From positions 1 through 64,000 of the forward strand of contig JAOAHI010000001.1 of the NCBI GenBank assembly GCA_026415315.1: DNA of 64,000 nt, read 5' to 3'. This stretch comes from Methylohalobius sp. (lineage in GTDB: Bacteria > Pseudomonadota > Gammaproteobacteria > Methylococcales > Methylothermaceae). Positions within the stretch are counted from its first letter, which is position 1. Each line of letters starts with the position of its first letter. Both the position numbers and the translations under genes were made by a program. Below the pieces are notes generated by a model. The model saw only the letters and a list, made by a program, of their open reading frames with translations. It did no database searches and was not told where the DNA came from. This document shows, piece after piece, positions 8,549 through 17,662 of this stretch.

Positions 8549-9862
8549 ATGGCTGAGTCCGAGCTAGACAAATGGAAGAAAAGATGTCTGGCGCTGGCCG
8601 AGGAGGTAGATGATTGGCAGACTCGCTGTGAGCGCATGGGGAGGCGTCTGCAGAAGGTGCTGGCGCGCCTGGTTTGCGCCTTTGAGGGTCAGTCTCAAGG
8701 CTTAGATCCTTATCTTGTCCCGCTGCGCGAAGCCTTGCGCGGCCACGTTTTGGATGAAAACCGCCTGGAGAATTTAGATACTTCCTCGGACGTCTTGCTG
8801 CGTGTCAGCGAGCAAATTCGCTGCGAGCAGGCGGCGCGTGATCAGGATTTGCATAGCTGCTTGCTGCGGCTTTTGCAGGCGGTCGAGATTCCGCCGGCAT
8901 TAACTGATCTGGGCGAACAGGTAAGCGCTTGTCTAAAGCAAGGGGAGGCAACGAAGGAGGCCATAGAAGGAACGGCGCGCTTGTTGGCCGAGGTCTATGT
9001 CAGATTGCGCCAAGAGCGGGCTGAGCTTGAGGTTTTTTTAGGACAGTTGACGGCGAGGTTGCAACTGCTTACAGTCCAGGCCCAAGACGTGGGGCAGTTG
9101 CTACAAGCAAGTGAAGGGGATAGGAGCATGACCCTAACGGCCCAGGTCGATCATCTGCGGGCCAGCACGCTCGGTGAAACTAGCCTAGAGGCGCTCAAGC
9201 TCATCATTGCGGAGAAATTAGACGCCTTAAGCGCCCAGCTGCACGCTTTTCTCCAAGAAGAGGCCAAGCGCAATGCGCAGGCGGCTGAGCAGATCGGCGC
9301 CATGACTGAGCGTTTGCAGGAGCTGGAGCAGGAGTCTTATGGGCTGCGTCAAAAATTAAAACAAGCTTATCACCAGGCACGGTATGATCCAGTGACCGAC
9401 TTGCCCAATCGCAAGGCAACAGACGAGAGTCTGGCTCAAGAATTTGCCCGTTGGCAAAGGTTTAAACAACCTTTGAGCGTGTTGCTGTGGGACTTGGATC
9501 ATTTCAAGCAGATTAACGACCGGTTTGGTCACCAAGCAGGCGACAAAGCCCTGCGCGTCGTTGGCCAGATCTTGCGGGAGGGAATCCGAGCAGTGGACTT
9601 TGTGGGACGGTACGGTGGTGAGGAATTTCTTATGCTGCTGCCCGGCACCGAGTTGGCAGGGGCGACTAAACTCGCCGAGAAATTGCGCGAGGCAGTCAAG
9701 CGTTGTGGCTTCCACAGTCGTGGAGAGCCGGTTCCAATCACCGTTTCGTGCGGACTTACCTGCGCCCGTGCAGGCGATACGCTGGCTTCCTTGTTCGAGC
9801 GAGCAGACCAAGCTTTATACCAGGCCAAACGCACGGGCCGTGACCGCTGCGTTGGAGTGTAG
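8549..9862 (+). CDS. Diguanylate cyclase (GGDEF protein) with N-terminal coiled-coil sensory region
   Basis: The protein has 437 residues. Residues 1-270 are helical and Gln/Glu/Leu-rich, with no membrane segment, and probably form a coiled-coil dimerisation and input region. Residues 275-437 are a GGDEF domain (YDPVTDLPNRKA at its start) with the active signature RYGGEEF near 356. The inhibitory I-site RAVD lies exactly five residues before GGEEF, so product feedback by cyclic di-GMP is likely. It ends one base before the convergent PstS-like gene. The order dsbA-EEP-GGDEF is conserved in Pseudomonas. Confidence 0.93.
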   Translation: MAESELDKWKKRCLALAEEVDDWQTRCERMGRRLQKVLARLVCAFEGQSQGLDPYLVPLREALRGHVLDENRLENLDTSSDVLLRVSEQIRCEQAARDQDLHSCLLRLLQAVEIPPALTDLGEQVSACLKQGEATKEAIEGTARLLAEVYVRLRQERAELEVFLGQLTARLQLLTVQAQDVGQLLQASEGDRSMTLTAQVDHLRASTLGETSLEALKLIIAEKLDALSAQLHAFLQEEAKRNAQAAEQIGAMTERLQELEQESYGLRQKLKQAYHQARYDPVTDLPNRKATDESLAQEFARWQRFKQPLSVLLWDLDHFKQINDRFGHQAGDKALRVVGQILREGIRAVDFVGRYGGEEFLMLLPGTELAGATKLAEKLREAVKRCGFHSRGEPVPITVSCGLTCARAGDTLASLFERADQALYQAKRTGRDRCVGV

Positions 9863-9863
9863 C

Positions 9864-10742
9864 CTAACGTCGGGCTGGTTGCTGCAAGCGTTCAAGAGCC
9901 TTTTGGCGTATGGGCTCGGGCAGAGGCGCAAAGCGCCGGCTGAGGATAGCCTGTCCTTCAGGCAAAAGCACAGTGCGAGCAAAGGCCAAGGCTAGGGGGT
10001 TGGTTTGACTTAAGTATAAATACAAATAATATGTCAGCGGGTAGTGTCCGCTCAATAGGCGGTCGGTGGAGGGTAAGACCACGCCCTGAGACGATAAGGC
10101 AAGAGGAACGATGCGGACCTCAGTACTCGCTAAGCTGCGGCTGGCTAGTCCCAGGGCCCCTGGTTGGCGAGCAATCTGATCGATCACGGCCCGATCGTCT
10201 TCCAGCAAGACGACCTCTCGGCGCGGCGAACTGCCGCACAGAACTTTGGTTTGAAAGTGGAAGTAACCGGCTTGGGCTGGCGCTGGGCTATAGAGGAACT
10301 TAGGTGTGAGGGGAGTCGCTGGCGGACCGCGCTGGCAGAAGTGAGTTCCGGCATACAGATATTCCAATTCAGCCAGGCCGATCGCTGGTCGGGGATCATT
10401 TGAATGAACGAAAACACCCAAGGCATCTAATCCTATTGGTAAAGCCAGGGGGAGGCTGCCGTGACGGTTTTGGAAAGCCGAGGTCTCAGCGGGCGTTAAA
10501 GCCCTGCCGATGGCAATCAGTTCGGTCTGGCGGTTGAGCAGAGCCTGGATGGCGGTGAGGGTGTTGGCAGGTGTTGGGACGACGGTGGCATCTGGATAGA
10601 TAGCCTGGAAGTGAGCAACCCAATCCGAAGAAGTCTCAGCTAGCAGCCGATCGCTGTAGATACGTAGGTTATCCGCTATTCCGCTTTGCCACAGCAGCCA
10701 GCCCAGTATTCCGAACCATCTGCTCAAGAAACCGTATTTCAT
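9864..10742 (-). CDS. PstS-like periplasmic phosphate-binding protein
   Basis: This is a 292-residue exported protein with a signal peptide (residues 1-23, ending near SGIA). Its pattern fits the PstS/PBP-like-2 family: NLRIYSDRLL at the mature start, IGRALTPAE, PIGLDALGVFVHSNDP and the late segment PGALGLASR. It lies after phoB and phoR in the same operon, with its ATG overlapping the phoR stop (ATGA). No pstCAB transporter genes are visible, so it may act as a phosphate sensor or scavenging protein; that role is inferred. True PstS is usually longer (about 320-345 residues). Confidence 0.75.
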   Translation of the reverse strand: MKYGFLSRWFGILGWLLWQSGIADNLRIYSDRLLAETSSDWVAHFQAIYPDATVVPTPANTLTAIQALLNRQTELIAIGRALTPAETSAFQNRHGSLPLALPIGLDALGVFVHSNDPRPAIGLAELEYLYAGTHFCQRGPPATPLTPKFLYSPAPAQAGYFHFQTKVLCGSSPRREVVLLEDDRAVIDQIARQPGALGLASRSLASTEVRIVPLALSSQGVVLPSTDRLLSGHYPLTYYLYLYLSQTNPLALAFARTVLLPEGQAILSRRFAPLPEPIRQKALERLQQPARR

Positions 10743-12052
10743 GGCGCAGCTGCGGCGGTCTTAGGCTGCACCACGCGCTCGGCTGGAAAACAGCAGCGAA
10801 ACGTGCTGCCTTGGCCTATCTGGCTGGTGACCTCCAAACGCCCTTGGTGGCGGTTTAAGACGTGCTTGACGATCGCTAACCCTAGACCAGTGCCGGTAGG
10901 ATTGAGGAGTTCGGCGCCAGGCACGCGATAGAAGCGCTCGGTCAAGCGTGGGAGGTGCTCAGCTGGGATACCAGGGCCGGTGTCGGCAACTTCCAAATAC
11001 CCCCCTTGCCTGCTGGTATGCCAGCGTACAGTGATGGCGCCGGTAGCTGGCGTGTATTTAACCGCGTTGACGATCAAATTGGTAAAAGCGCTGCGTAACT
11101 CTTGTTCGTTGCCAAGCAAATGCTTTTGCGATTCGAGTTGAAGTCTAATCGGGGCATGCGGTTCTTTAAGCTGATCAAGCTCGTCTATAATGTCGGCTAA
11201 AAGTTGCTCCATGTCCACCGGCTGCATGGCGCTGGGTTTGTTTTGGCTGGTCTCTAGACGGCTTAAGTAGAGCAGGTCGTCGATCAAATACTGCAGCCTT
11301 TTAAGCTGGTCGTCCATACGCTTGAGCACGGGCCGGAACGTAGGGGAGAGGCTAGCCTCCTCGCTATCCATCAAAGTTTCCAGATAGCCTTTAATTACTG
11401 TGATCGGGGTGCGCAGCTCGTGGGAGGCGTGAGCGACGAAGTCGCGGCGCTGACGCTCCAACATGCGGATCTGGGTGACATCCTGGGCTAGGAGCAGATA
11501 GTGATCGGGCAAATAAGGAACGACGCGCACTTCCAGTTGTATATCTTCGCGACTCGGCGCTTGAATGGTGATGGTTTGCCCAAACTTAGCGTGTTCTAGG
11601 TAGTTGACAAAATCGGGATGGCGAATAAGGCTGGTAATGCGCAATCCTTTATCTTTGGGATAGAACCCTAGGAGATGAGCGGCGGCTTTGTTGAACCACT
11701 CAATCTCAAGTCCGTCACCGAGCACTACGGCCGCATCTGGCAGGGCCTCGGTGGCCTGGCGAAAGCGCTTTAGAATTTTAGCCAATTGGCGCTTGCGCCG
11801 GCGATAGCGGCGTTGGCGCAGGCGCAACTGGTGGAAGATTTCAGTCCATAGGCCGTTGCCCTCGGGCAACTCGTTTTTCTGCCCGTGGGACCAAGCCAGA
11901 AAGCACCAGCAATAGTAGAGATGGCGGATTAGGTAACCCAAAATATAGACTGCTACAGCTAGTTTAAGATATCCCTGGGACCAACCGATGGTGAGCGCCG
12001 CCGCCAAACCAAAAGCAAACAGACTCAGTTCCGACCGCAAAGCTCTAAGCAT
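10739..12052 (-). CDS. phoR: Phosphate regulon sensor histidine kinase PhoR
   Basis: This membrane kinase phosphorylates PhoB when phosphate is low. From the ATG at 12052 it has 437 residues (E. coli 431). Two N-terminal membrane helices (about 10-50) are followed by a basic segment (RLRQRRYRRRKRQ), a PAS domain (about 95-190), the H-box VAHASHELRTP (His near residue 205), then the N, G1 (DTGPGIP) and G2 (GTGLGLAIVKH) boxes. A longer frame to 12106 would overlap the phoB end. The start lies 7 bases after the phoB stop and the end overlaps the PstS-like start. Confidence 0.93.
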   Translation of the reverse strand: MLRALRSELSLFAFGLAAALTIGWSQGYLKLAVAVYILGYLIRHLYYCWCFLAWSHGQKNELPEGNGLWTEIFHQLRLRQRRYRRRKRQLAKILKRFRQATEALPDAAVVLGDGLEIEWFNKAAAHLLGFYPKDKGLRITSLIRHPDFVNYLEHAKFGQTITIQAPSREDIQLEVRVVPYLPDHYLLLAQDVTQIRMLERQRRDFVAHASHELRTPITVIKGYLETLMDSEEASLSPTFRPVLKRMDDQLKRLQYLIDDLLYLSRLETSQNKPSAMQPVDMEQLLADIIDELDQLKEPHAPIRLQLESQKHLLGNEQELRSAFTNLIVNAVKYTPATGAITVRWHTSRQGGYLEVADTGPGIPAEHLPRLTERFYRVPGAELLNPTGTGLGLAIVKHVLNRHQGRLEVTSQIGQGSTFRCCFPAERVVQPKTAAAAP

Positions 12053-12059
12053 AAAAATT

Positions 12060-12752
12060 TTAGGCAAGAGCTGTGAAGCGGTAACCAAATCCCCGCACAG
12101 TTTCAATCATCGCATCGCGTCCGTACTCTGCCAGAATTTTGCGCAAGCGGCGAATGTGCACGTCCACGGTTCGTTCCTCAATGTAGCTGTCACGTCCCCA
12201 TACCCGGTCTAAAAGCTGACTGCGGCTGTATACTTTATCCGGATGGATGAGAAAGAATTCGAGCAACCGGTATTCGGTGGGGCTTAAGTTGATCGGCTGC
12301 CCGTCAATTTCGACTTTGTGCTGCTCCGGATTGAGGAGGATGCCCCCGACCTTGATCAAGCCGGGTTTTTCGCCTTTACCAAAGCGCCTCAGTACGGCGT
12401 TGATGCGGGCGATCAGTTCACGCGGAGAGAAAGGCTTAGTAATGTAATCGTCGGCTCCGCTGTCTAGTCCTAAGACCTTGTCCTCCTCCTCGCTGCGAGC
12501 AGTCAAGAGAATGATCGGGATGTCGCTGTAAGCCGCATTCCGACGCAGTCGTTTAGCCCACTCAACCCCGCTCGTACCAGGCAGCATCCAATCCAAAAGG
12601 ATCAGATCGGGGAGGTGGGACTCCATTTCTTGCGAAGCGGCTTGGACGTGCGCGACTGGACGAACATCGAATCCCGCTTGCTCCAATACGAGCTGGAGCA
12701 TGTCGCGAATGGCTGCCTCATCTTCAACGATCAAAATGCAAAGTTTTTCCAT
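12060..12752 (-). CDS. phoB: Phosphate regulon response regulator PhoB
   Basis: This is an OmpR-family transcription factor of 230 residues (E. coli 229). The receiver domain (1-125) shows IVEDEAA, the phospho-acceptor Asp in LLDWMLPG (near 53) and the Lys in YITKPFSP. The winged-helix DNA-binding domain ends the protein (SPTEYRLLEFF, RSQLLDRVWG, VDVHIRRLRK). The ATG at 12752 gives the standard MEKLCILIVEDE start; the reading frame runs on to 12803 without support. A possible PhoB-type site lies just upstream at 12804-12819, which would fit autoregulation. Confidence 0.95.
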   Translation of the reverse strand: MEKLCILIVEDEAAIRDMLQLVLEQAGFDVRPVAHVQAASQEMESHLPDLILLDWMLPGTSGVEWAKRLRRNAAYSDIPIILLTARSEEEDKVLGLDSGADDYITKPFSPRELIARINAVLRRFGKGEKPGLIKVGGILLNPEQHKVEIDGQPINLSPTEYRLLEFFLIHPDKVYSRSQLLDRVWGRDSYIEERTVDVHIRRLRKILAEYGRDAMIETVRGFGYRFTALA

Positions 12753-12803
12753 GGCAGTTAAAAATCTGGAAGTTGGATCAACCTGTCTACCTAACATCCT
12801 CAA

Positions 12804-12819
12804 GTTACTAGATTATGAC
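12804..12819 (-). promoter_or_regulatory. Possible Pho-box-like site upstream of phoB
   Basis: Read on the minus strand, GTCA is followed after 7 bases by GTAAC, ending 51 bases before the phoB ATG. The E. coli Pho box has GTCA repeats with the same 11-base period. The same GTCA-N7-GTAAC arrangement occurs upstream of the phytase-like gene at 42208-42223. The match to the classical box is only partial, so this is a tentative call. Confidence 0.3.
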
Positions 12820-12829
12820 CACCTGGGAT

Positions 12830-13405
12830 TTAAGGTGGCTGCGTCATAGGATGGACGCGAATCTCCACTCGCCGGTTCTTAGCCCGGCTAGTCGGAGTGT
12901 CGTTGGGCGCGATGGGCTTACTGTCTCCCATGCCGCGGTCTAACAGCCGGGAGGAAGCTACCCCTTTGGCGGCTAGGTAGCGGGCGACGCTGCGGGCACG
13001 CTTTGCTGACAACTGCTGGTTGAACTTGGCATCGCCGGTGGCGTCGGTGTAACCGGTCACTTCCACCAAAGTTTCAGGATATTCTTTAAGCACGCTGGCC
13101 ACTGCGTCTAGTGCGGGATAGAACTTTGGGGTCAGCGCTGAAGAGGCTGGGGCAAAGGTCAGGTCACTGGGCAGGATCAAGCGCAGATTTTGTCCTTCGC
13201 GGACTAGGTGTATCCCACTACCGGCTAATTTCTGACGCAGAATCGCTTCTTGCCGATCTAGGTAAGCAGTCACTTCAGTCTCGGCCAGCGCGTCCTCTCG
13301 TAGGTCGGATGGGGCGGTAACCGCTTGCAATTTGACTTGGGGTTGGCTGGTAACGCAGCCGGTTAACAGCAGCGTAGTACCCATGAGCATGAGGTATTTG
13401 GGCAT
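12830..13405 (-). CDS. OmpA/Pal-family outer-membrane lipoprotein
   Basis: This lipoprotein has 191 residues, a signal peptide and the lipobox LLTGC (Cys near residue 17), so it is acylated and probably sent to the outer membrane. Residues 75-191 form an OmpA-like peptidoglycan-binding domain with the typical VEVTGYTDATGD, LSAKRARSVARYL and NRRVEIRV. It resembles the YiaD/Pal-like group rather than Pal of the Tol system, since no tol genes lie nearby. It probably tethers the outer membrane to the cell wall. It is divergent from metK and followed by phoB after about 78 bases. Confidence 0.85.
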   Translation of the reverse strand: MPKYLMLMGTTLLLTGCVTSQPQVKLQAVTAPSDLREDALAETEVTAYLDRQEAILRQKLAGSGIHLVREGQNLRLILPSDLTFAPASSALTPKFYPALDAVASVLKEYPETLVEVTGYTDATGDAKFNQQLSAKRARSVARYLAAKGVASSRLLDRGMGDSKPIAPNDTPTSRAKNRRVEIRVHPMTQPP

Positions 13406-13455
13406 AATGGGTTTGCGCTTAGCTAGGATAATGAAATCAGAAACTTATTTAATAA

Positions 13456-13498
13456 AACGAGTTGGATTATTGTGGCGAGTTTCTGCACCCTACTCGTT
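13456..13498 (+). other. Inverted repeat in the metK leader
   Basis: AACGAGT at 13456-13462 and ACTCGTT at 13492-13498 are perfect complements separated by 29 bases, within the 146-base gap between the divergent ompA-like and metK genes. It may be an operator or a leader stem. It does not resemble any SAM riboswitch class I can recognise. An AT-rich TATAAACT (about 13511-13518) just after it may be a -10 element of the metK promoter. Confidence 0.3.
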
Positions 13499-13551
13499 AT
13501 TAGGTTAAAATATAAACTAAAAATTCCATTCAACGAGACAAGGGTTGCAAA

Positions 13552-14724
13552 GTGGGTCAAGATTTTATTTTTACTTCCGAATCGGTCTCCGAAGGGCATC
13601 CGGACAAAATCGCCGATCAGATTTCCGATGCTATGTTGGACGCTCTTTTGGAGCAGGACCCCAAGGCTAGAGTAGCGTGCGAGACGTTAGTCAAGACCGG
13701 AATGGTGCTTTTAGCCGGTGAGATTACCACCAGCGCTTGGGTCGACTCTGAGCATTTGGTTCGGCAGGTGGTCAAAGAAATAGGCTATGACGATCCAGCC
13801 ATTGGTTTCGATTGGCAAAGCTGTGCCGTGTTACAGGCGATAGGCAAACAATCGCCTGACATCGCCGTTGGAGTGGACGAGACCGAAGACAAAGAGCAAG
13901 GTGCTGGCGACCAAGGTCTGATGTTCGGCTATGCGTGTAACGAAACTGATGTTTTGATGCCAGCTCCGATCTATTATGCTCACGAACTGGTTAAACGTCA
14001 GGCGCGTTTGCGCAAGTCCAAGGTCTTGCCGTGGCTTAGGCCAGATGCCAAAAGCCAGGTTACAATCCGCTATCAGGATGGAAAACCGGTAGCGGTTGAG
14101 GCGGTGGTGTTGTCCACTCAACACGCACCGGAAATCCCCCAGCCTGCCGTGCGGGAGGCAGTGATCGACGAGATTATTTTGAAAGTCATCCCCCGCGAAT
14201 GGATTCATAGAGGGACGAAGTTTTTCGTCAATCCTACCGGCCGGTTTGTAATCGGTGGGCCGGTTGGGGATTGCGGCCTGACTGGACGTAAGATCATCGT
14301 CGATACTTATGGTGGAATGGCGCGCCACGGGGGGGGTTGCTTCAGCGGCAAGGATCCGACCAAAGTGGATCGCTCGGCGGCCTACATGGGCCGTTATGTG
14401 GCTAAAAACATCGTCGCTGCGGGTCTAGCTGAGCGCTGCGAGATTCAGGTGTCCTACGCCATCGGGGTAGCTGAGCCCACATCGATCGCGATCGAGACCT
14501 TTGGTACCGGCAAGATAAGCGAGTCGCGTCTAGTCCAGATCGTGCGCGAGCATTTCGATTTAAGGCCCAAAGGATTAATTCGGGAGCTTGATCTTCTGCG
14601 GCCGATTTTCCGTAAAACGGCTGCATACGGCCATTTTGGTCGCACGGAACCCGAATTCACTTGGGAGCGCACCGACAAAGCCGAAATTTTGCGCGAAGCG
14701 GCGGGTCTTCCGCCGCGCAGTTGA
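13552..14724 (+). CDS. metK: S-adenosylmethionine synthase
   Basis: This enzyme makes S-adenosylmethionine from methionine and ATP. At 390 residues it is close to E. coli MetK (384) and similar along its whole length. Signatures are [20 protein letters not shown] at the N terminus, [12 protein letters not shown] (hexapeptide signature) and the glycine-rich [16 protein letters not shown]. The start is a GTG at 13552 with only a weak ribosome binding site. It leads the methyl-cycle cluster metK-ahcY-metF. Confidence 0.98.
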   Translation: MGQDFIFTSESVSEGHPDKIADQISDAMLDALLEQDPKARVACETLVKTGMVLLAGEITTSAWVDSEHLVRQVVKEIGYDDPAIGFDWQSCAVLQAIGKQSPDIAVGVDETEDKEQGAGDQGLMFGYACNETDVLMPAPIYYAHELVKRQARLRKSKVLPWLRPDAKSQVTIRYQDGKPVAVEAVVLSTQHAPEIPQPAVREAVIDEIILKVIPREWIHRGTKFFVNPTGRFVIGGPVGDCGLTGRKIIVDTYGGMARHGGGCFSGKDPTKVDRSAAYMGRYVAKNIVAAGLAERCEIQVSYAIGVAEPTSIAIETFGTGKISESRLVQIVREHFDLRPKGLIRELDLLRPIFRKTAAYGHFGRTEPEFTWERTDKAEILREAAGLPPRS

Positions 14725-14750
14725 GCCAATTACAGCTATAGGAGGTTTCA

Positions 14751-16067
14751 ATGAGCCAAGTTGCCACCCATCTGCATCCTCATCGGGATTACAAAGTGGC
14801 TGATCTATCTTTAGCCGAGTGGGGGCGCAAGGAGATCCGCATCGCGGAAACCGAAATGCCAGGGCTAATGGCGCTGAGGGAGGAATATCGGGCTCAGAAG
14901 CCCTTAAAAGGAGCCCGTATTGCCGGATGTCTGCACATGACCATCCAGACGGCGGTCTTAATAGAGACGCTGGTGGAGTTAGGAGCCCAAGTGCGCTGGT
15001 CCTCGTGCAATATTTTCTCCACCCAGGATCATGCCGCAGCTGCCATTGCCGCTGCTGGGATCCCGGTTTTTGCTTGGAAAGGGGAGACCGAAGAGGAATA
15101 CTGGTGGTGCATCGAACAGACGATATTCGGCCCCAACGGCTGGCGCCCGAACATGCTGCTCGACGACGGCGGCGATCTGACCAAAGTAATGCACGAGAAA
15201 TACCCTGAGCTCCTCAAAAACGTGCGGGGGGTGTCGGAGGAAACCACCACCGGCGTTCAGCGCTTGTATGAGATGATGAATGAGGGGCGGCTTTTATGCC
15301 CGGCGTTTAACGTCAACGATTCGGTGACCAAGTCTAAATTCGATAACCTCTACGGTTGCCGTGAATCCCTACTGGATGGCCTAAAGCGCGCCACCGACGT
15401 GATGATCGCTGGCAAGATCGCAGTGGTCCTGGGCTATGGCAATGTAGGCAAGGGCTGCGCTCAGTCTTTGCGCGCTCAAGGGGCTCGAGTCTGGGTGACC
15501 GAGGTCGATCCGATTTGCGCTTTGCAGGCGGCGATGGAGGGCTATCCGGTGGTGACTATGGAGGAAGCCGCTCCAGTCGCCGATATCTTTGTGACCGCCA
15601 CCGGCAATTACCACGTGATTACCCACGAGCATATGTTGGCTATGAAACACAACGCCATCGTCTGCAATATCGGCCATTTCGACAATGAGATCGATGTTGC
15701 CTCCCTGCGTCAGTATTCGTGGGAGAACATCAAACCCCAGGTTGACCATGTTATTTTCCCGGACGGCAAACGCATTATTTTGTTGGCTGAGGGGCGGCTG
15801 GTGAATTTGGGATGCGCGACTGGCCATCCCAGCTTTGTGATGTCTAACTCTTTCTGCAATCAAGTACTGGCGCAGATTGAGCTGTGGACCAATCCCGGAA
15901 AATACGAAAATAAGGTATACGTGTTGCCTAAGCATTTAGATGAGAAAGTTGCCCGTTTGCACTTGGACAAGTTAGGGGTCAAACTCACCCGCCTGACTCA
16001 GGCTCAAGCCGCCTATATAGGCGTACCCGTGGAAGGGCCCTATAAGCCGGAGCACTATCGCTACTGA
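14751..16067 (+). CDS. ahcY: S-adenosylhomocysteine hydrolase
   Basis: This NAD-dependent enzyme splits S-adenosylhomocysteine, the product of methyl transfer, into homocysteine and adenosine. At 438 residues it has the usual length. The motifs are [13 protein letters not shown] and [18 protein letters not shown] (substrate site), [16 protein letters not shown], and the NAD-binding [10 protein letters not shown] near residue 228. The C-terminal Lys-Pro-x-His-Tyr-Arg-Tyr ending is diagnostic. A strong AGGAGG lies ahead of the ATG, and the gene starts 26 bases after metK. It uses the AhcY route for SAH recycling; Pfs/LuxS genes are not seen here. Confidence 0.98.
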   Translation: MSQVATHLHPHRDYKVADLSLAEWGRKEIRIAETEMPGLMALREEYRAQKPLKGARIAGCLHMTIQTAVLIETLVELGAQVRWSSCNIFSTQDHAAAAIAAAGIPVFAWKGETEEEYWWCIEQTIFGPNGWRPNMLLDDGGDLTKVMHEKYPELLKNVRGVSEETTTGVQRLYEMMNEGRLLCPAFNVNDSVTKSKFDNLYGCRESLLDGLKRATDVMIAGKIAVVLGYGNVGKGCAQSLRAQGARVWVTEVDPICALQAAMEGYPVVTMEEAAPVADIFVTATGNYHVITHEHMLAMKHNAIVCNIGHFDNEIDVASLRQYSWENIKPQVDHVIFPDGKRIILLAEGRLVNLGCATGHPSFVMSNSFCNQVLAQIELWTNPGKYENKVYVLPKHLDEKVARLHLDKLGVKLTRLTQAQAAYIGVPVEGPYKPEHYRY

Positions 16068-16069
16068 AG

Positions 16070-16911
16070 ATGGCGAGTTTGAGCTTTGAGTTTTTTCCGC
16101 CTCGTACCCCGCAGGCGGCCTCTCAGCTGCGGGAGACTTACTTGGCATTGGCCCAGCTTAAACCGGATTATTTTTCGGTTACTTATGGAGCAGGAGGGAC
16201 GACGCGCTTCAATACCTTCGAGACGGGCTAGAAATCCGCCGTGAGACCGGATGCGAAGTAGCGCCGCACTTGTCCTGCATAGGCTCTAGCAAGGAGGAAA
16301 TTCGCCAGATCCTTGAGGACTATCGCGCCCACGGTATCTCAAGGATCGTCGCCCTACGCGGCGATCTGCCATCGGGAATGTACAGGGACGGCGATTTCCG
16401 CTATGCCGAGGAGCTGGTTAAATTCATTCGGGCTGAGACGGGGAATCACTTCCACATCGAAGTGGCAGCCTATCCCGAGATCCACCCTCAAGCCCCAAGC
16501 TATGATGCTGAGGTCAAGTATTTTAAGCGCAAGATAGAAGCGGGGGCCAATGCTGCTATCACCCAGTACTTCTATAACGCCGATGCCTATTTTTATTTTT
16601 CCGAATGCTGCCAGCGCCAGGGGATAGAAGCCCCCATCGTCCCTGGAATCATGCCTATTACGAACTACAATCAACTGGCTCGGTTTTCTGACCGTTGTGG
16701 AGCCGACATTCCGCGTTGGATGCGCAAGCGTCTAGAAGCCTTTGGCGACGACTCAGAGGCGATCCGCGCGTTCGGTATAGAGGTGGTGACTAAGTTATGT
16801 CAGAAGCTGTTAGAGGGAGGAGCGCCAGGGCTACACTTTTACACCATGAACCGAGCTGAGCCAACTTTGACCGTCTGCCGCCATCTCGGCTGGGCCTCAA
16901 ACCTAAGCTAA
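16070..16911 (+). pseudogene. metF: 5,10-methylenetetrahydrofolate reductase, frameshifted
   Basis: MetF makes 5-methyl-THF for methionine synthesis. Translation from ATG 16070 (2 bases after ahcY) gives the expected start SLSFEFFPPRTPQ and then DYFSVTYGAGGTT, but runs into TAG at 16226-16228 (ETG stop). The rest continues in the frame one base on, from LEIRRETGCEVAPHLSCIG at 16228 through VALRGDLPSG, VAAYPEIHPQA, ITQYFYNAD and FYTMNRAEPT to the normal end. One missing base in or near GGG 16225-16227 explains this. Both parts are otherwise well conserved and together make about 280 residues, so a base-calling error or a very recent mutation is more likely than an old pseudogene. Confidence 0.85.
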
Positions 16912-16912
16912 G

Positions 16913-17662
16913 TTGCGCGTTTTTAGGCTTTATCTTCCTGAGGCGCTCAAGACTGGCGCTGAGCTCGTTCTTACCGGCGAGCGAGCGCACTATGCACTGG
17001 TTGTGCTAAGGCTCAAGGTCGGAGACTGTCTGACCGTGTTCAACGGCCAAGGTGGGGAGTACAGCGCGCAACTGGTTGCCGCCAGCCGGCGTAAAGCCCA
17101 GCTTAAGATCGTGAGCTTTACGAGGCGCGAGGCGGAATCGCCATTGCTCATCCATATAGGATTAGCGCTTGCCAGAGGCGAGCGCATGGACTTGAGCGTC
17201 CAGAAAGCCACTGAGCTTGGCGTGAACGTGATCGCGCCGCTTTTGACCGAACACAGCAATGTGGGCGTAGTCGACAAAGCCGAACGCAAGCGCGCGCATT
17301 GGCAGAAGATCGCTATCGCCGCTTGTGAGCAGTGTGGGCGCAACCGGATTCCTCAAGTCCTTGCGCTCCAAGATTTAAACCGGTGGCTGGCCGCCCAGAG
17401 AGGTGGGATACTGCTTGACCCCGAAGGAATCCCTTTCTCGCACTTGCCTGCTCCCGGCGCTAGCCTGACTTTGCTGGTTGGTCCAGAAGGAGGGCTAAGC
17501 TGCGCTGAGCGCAGGCATGCCCAAGCGCAAGGGTTTATTCCAGCCAGCTTAGGGCCTAGGATCCTGCGGGTGGAAACGGCGGTGGTGGCGGCCTTAAGCC
17601 TGGCGCAGGGGCTGTGGGGAGACGGGCGAGAATCTATTTTGGCCACGAGCAAGGAGACGTAA
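16913..17662 (+). CDS. rsmE: 16S rRNA (uracil-1498-N3)-methyltransferase RsmE
   Basis: This SAM-dependent SPOUT methyltransferase modifies U1498 of 16S rRNA; it has 249 residues. An N-terminal PUA-like domain (ERAHYALVVLRLKVGD) precedes the knotted domain with KATELGV, ACEQCGRNRIP, LVGPEGGLS and the terminal LGPRILRVETAVVAAL, all diagnostic. The start is a TTG at 16913, one base after the metF stop; homologues begin with MRxxRxY, which supports it. It probably belongs to the metK-ahcY-metF transcript. Its stop overlaps the ATG of the GH13 gene (TAATG). Confidence 0.94.
   Translation: MRVFRLYLPEALKTGAELVLTGERAHYALVVLRLKVGDCLTVFNGQGGEYSAQLVAASRRKAQLKIVSFTRREAESPLLIHIGLALARGERMDLSVQKATELGVNVIAPLLTEHSNVGVVDKAERKRAHWQKIAIAACEQCGRNRIPQVLALQDLNRWLAAQRGGILLDPEGIPFSHLPAPGASLTLLVGPEGGLSCAERRHAQAQGFIPASLGPRILRVETAVVAALSLAQGLWGDGRESILATSKET

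Noticed and set aside
13406-13551. SAM riboswitch upstream of metK
   Set aside because: The 146-base gap has one inverted repeat but no kink-turn, pseudoknot or conserved core of the SAM-I, SAM-II or SAM/SAH classes that I can recognise. The ahcY gap (26 bases) is too short for a riboswitch.
13831-14328. 165-residue minus-strand frame opposite metK
   Set aside because: It is the complement of strongly conserved MetK codons and has no own ribosome binding site or motif.
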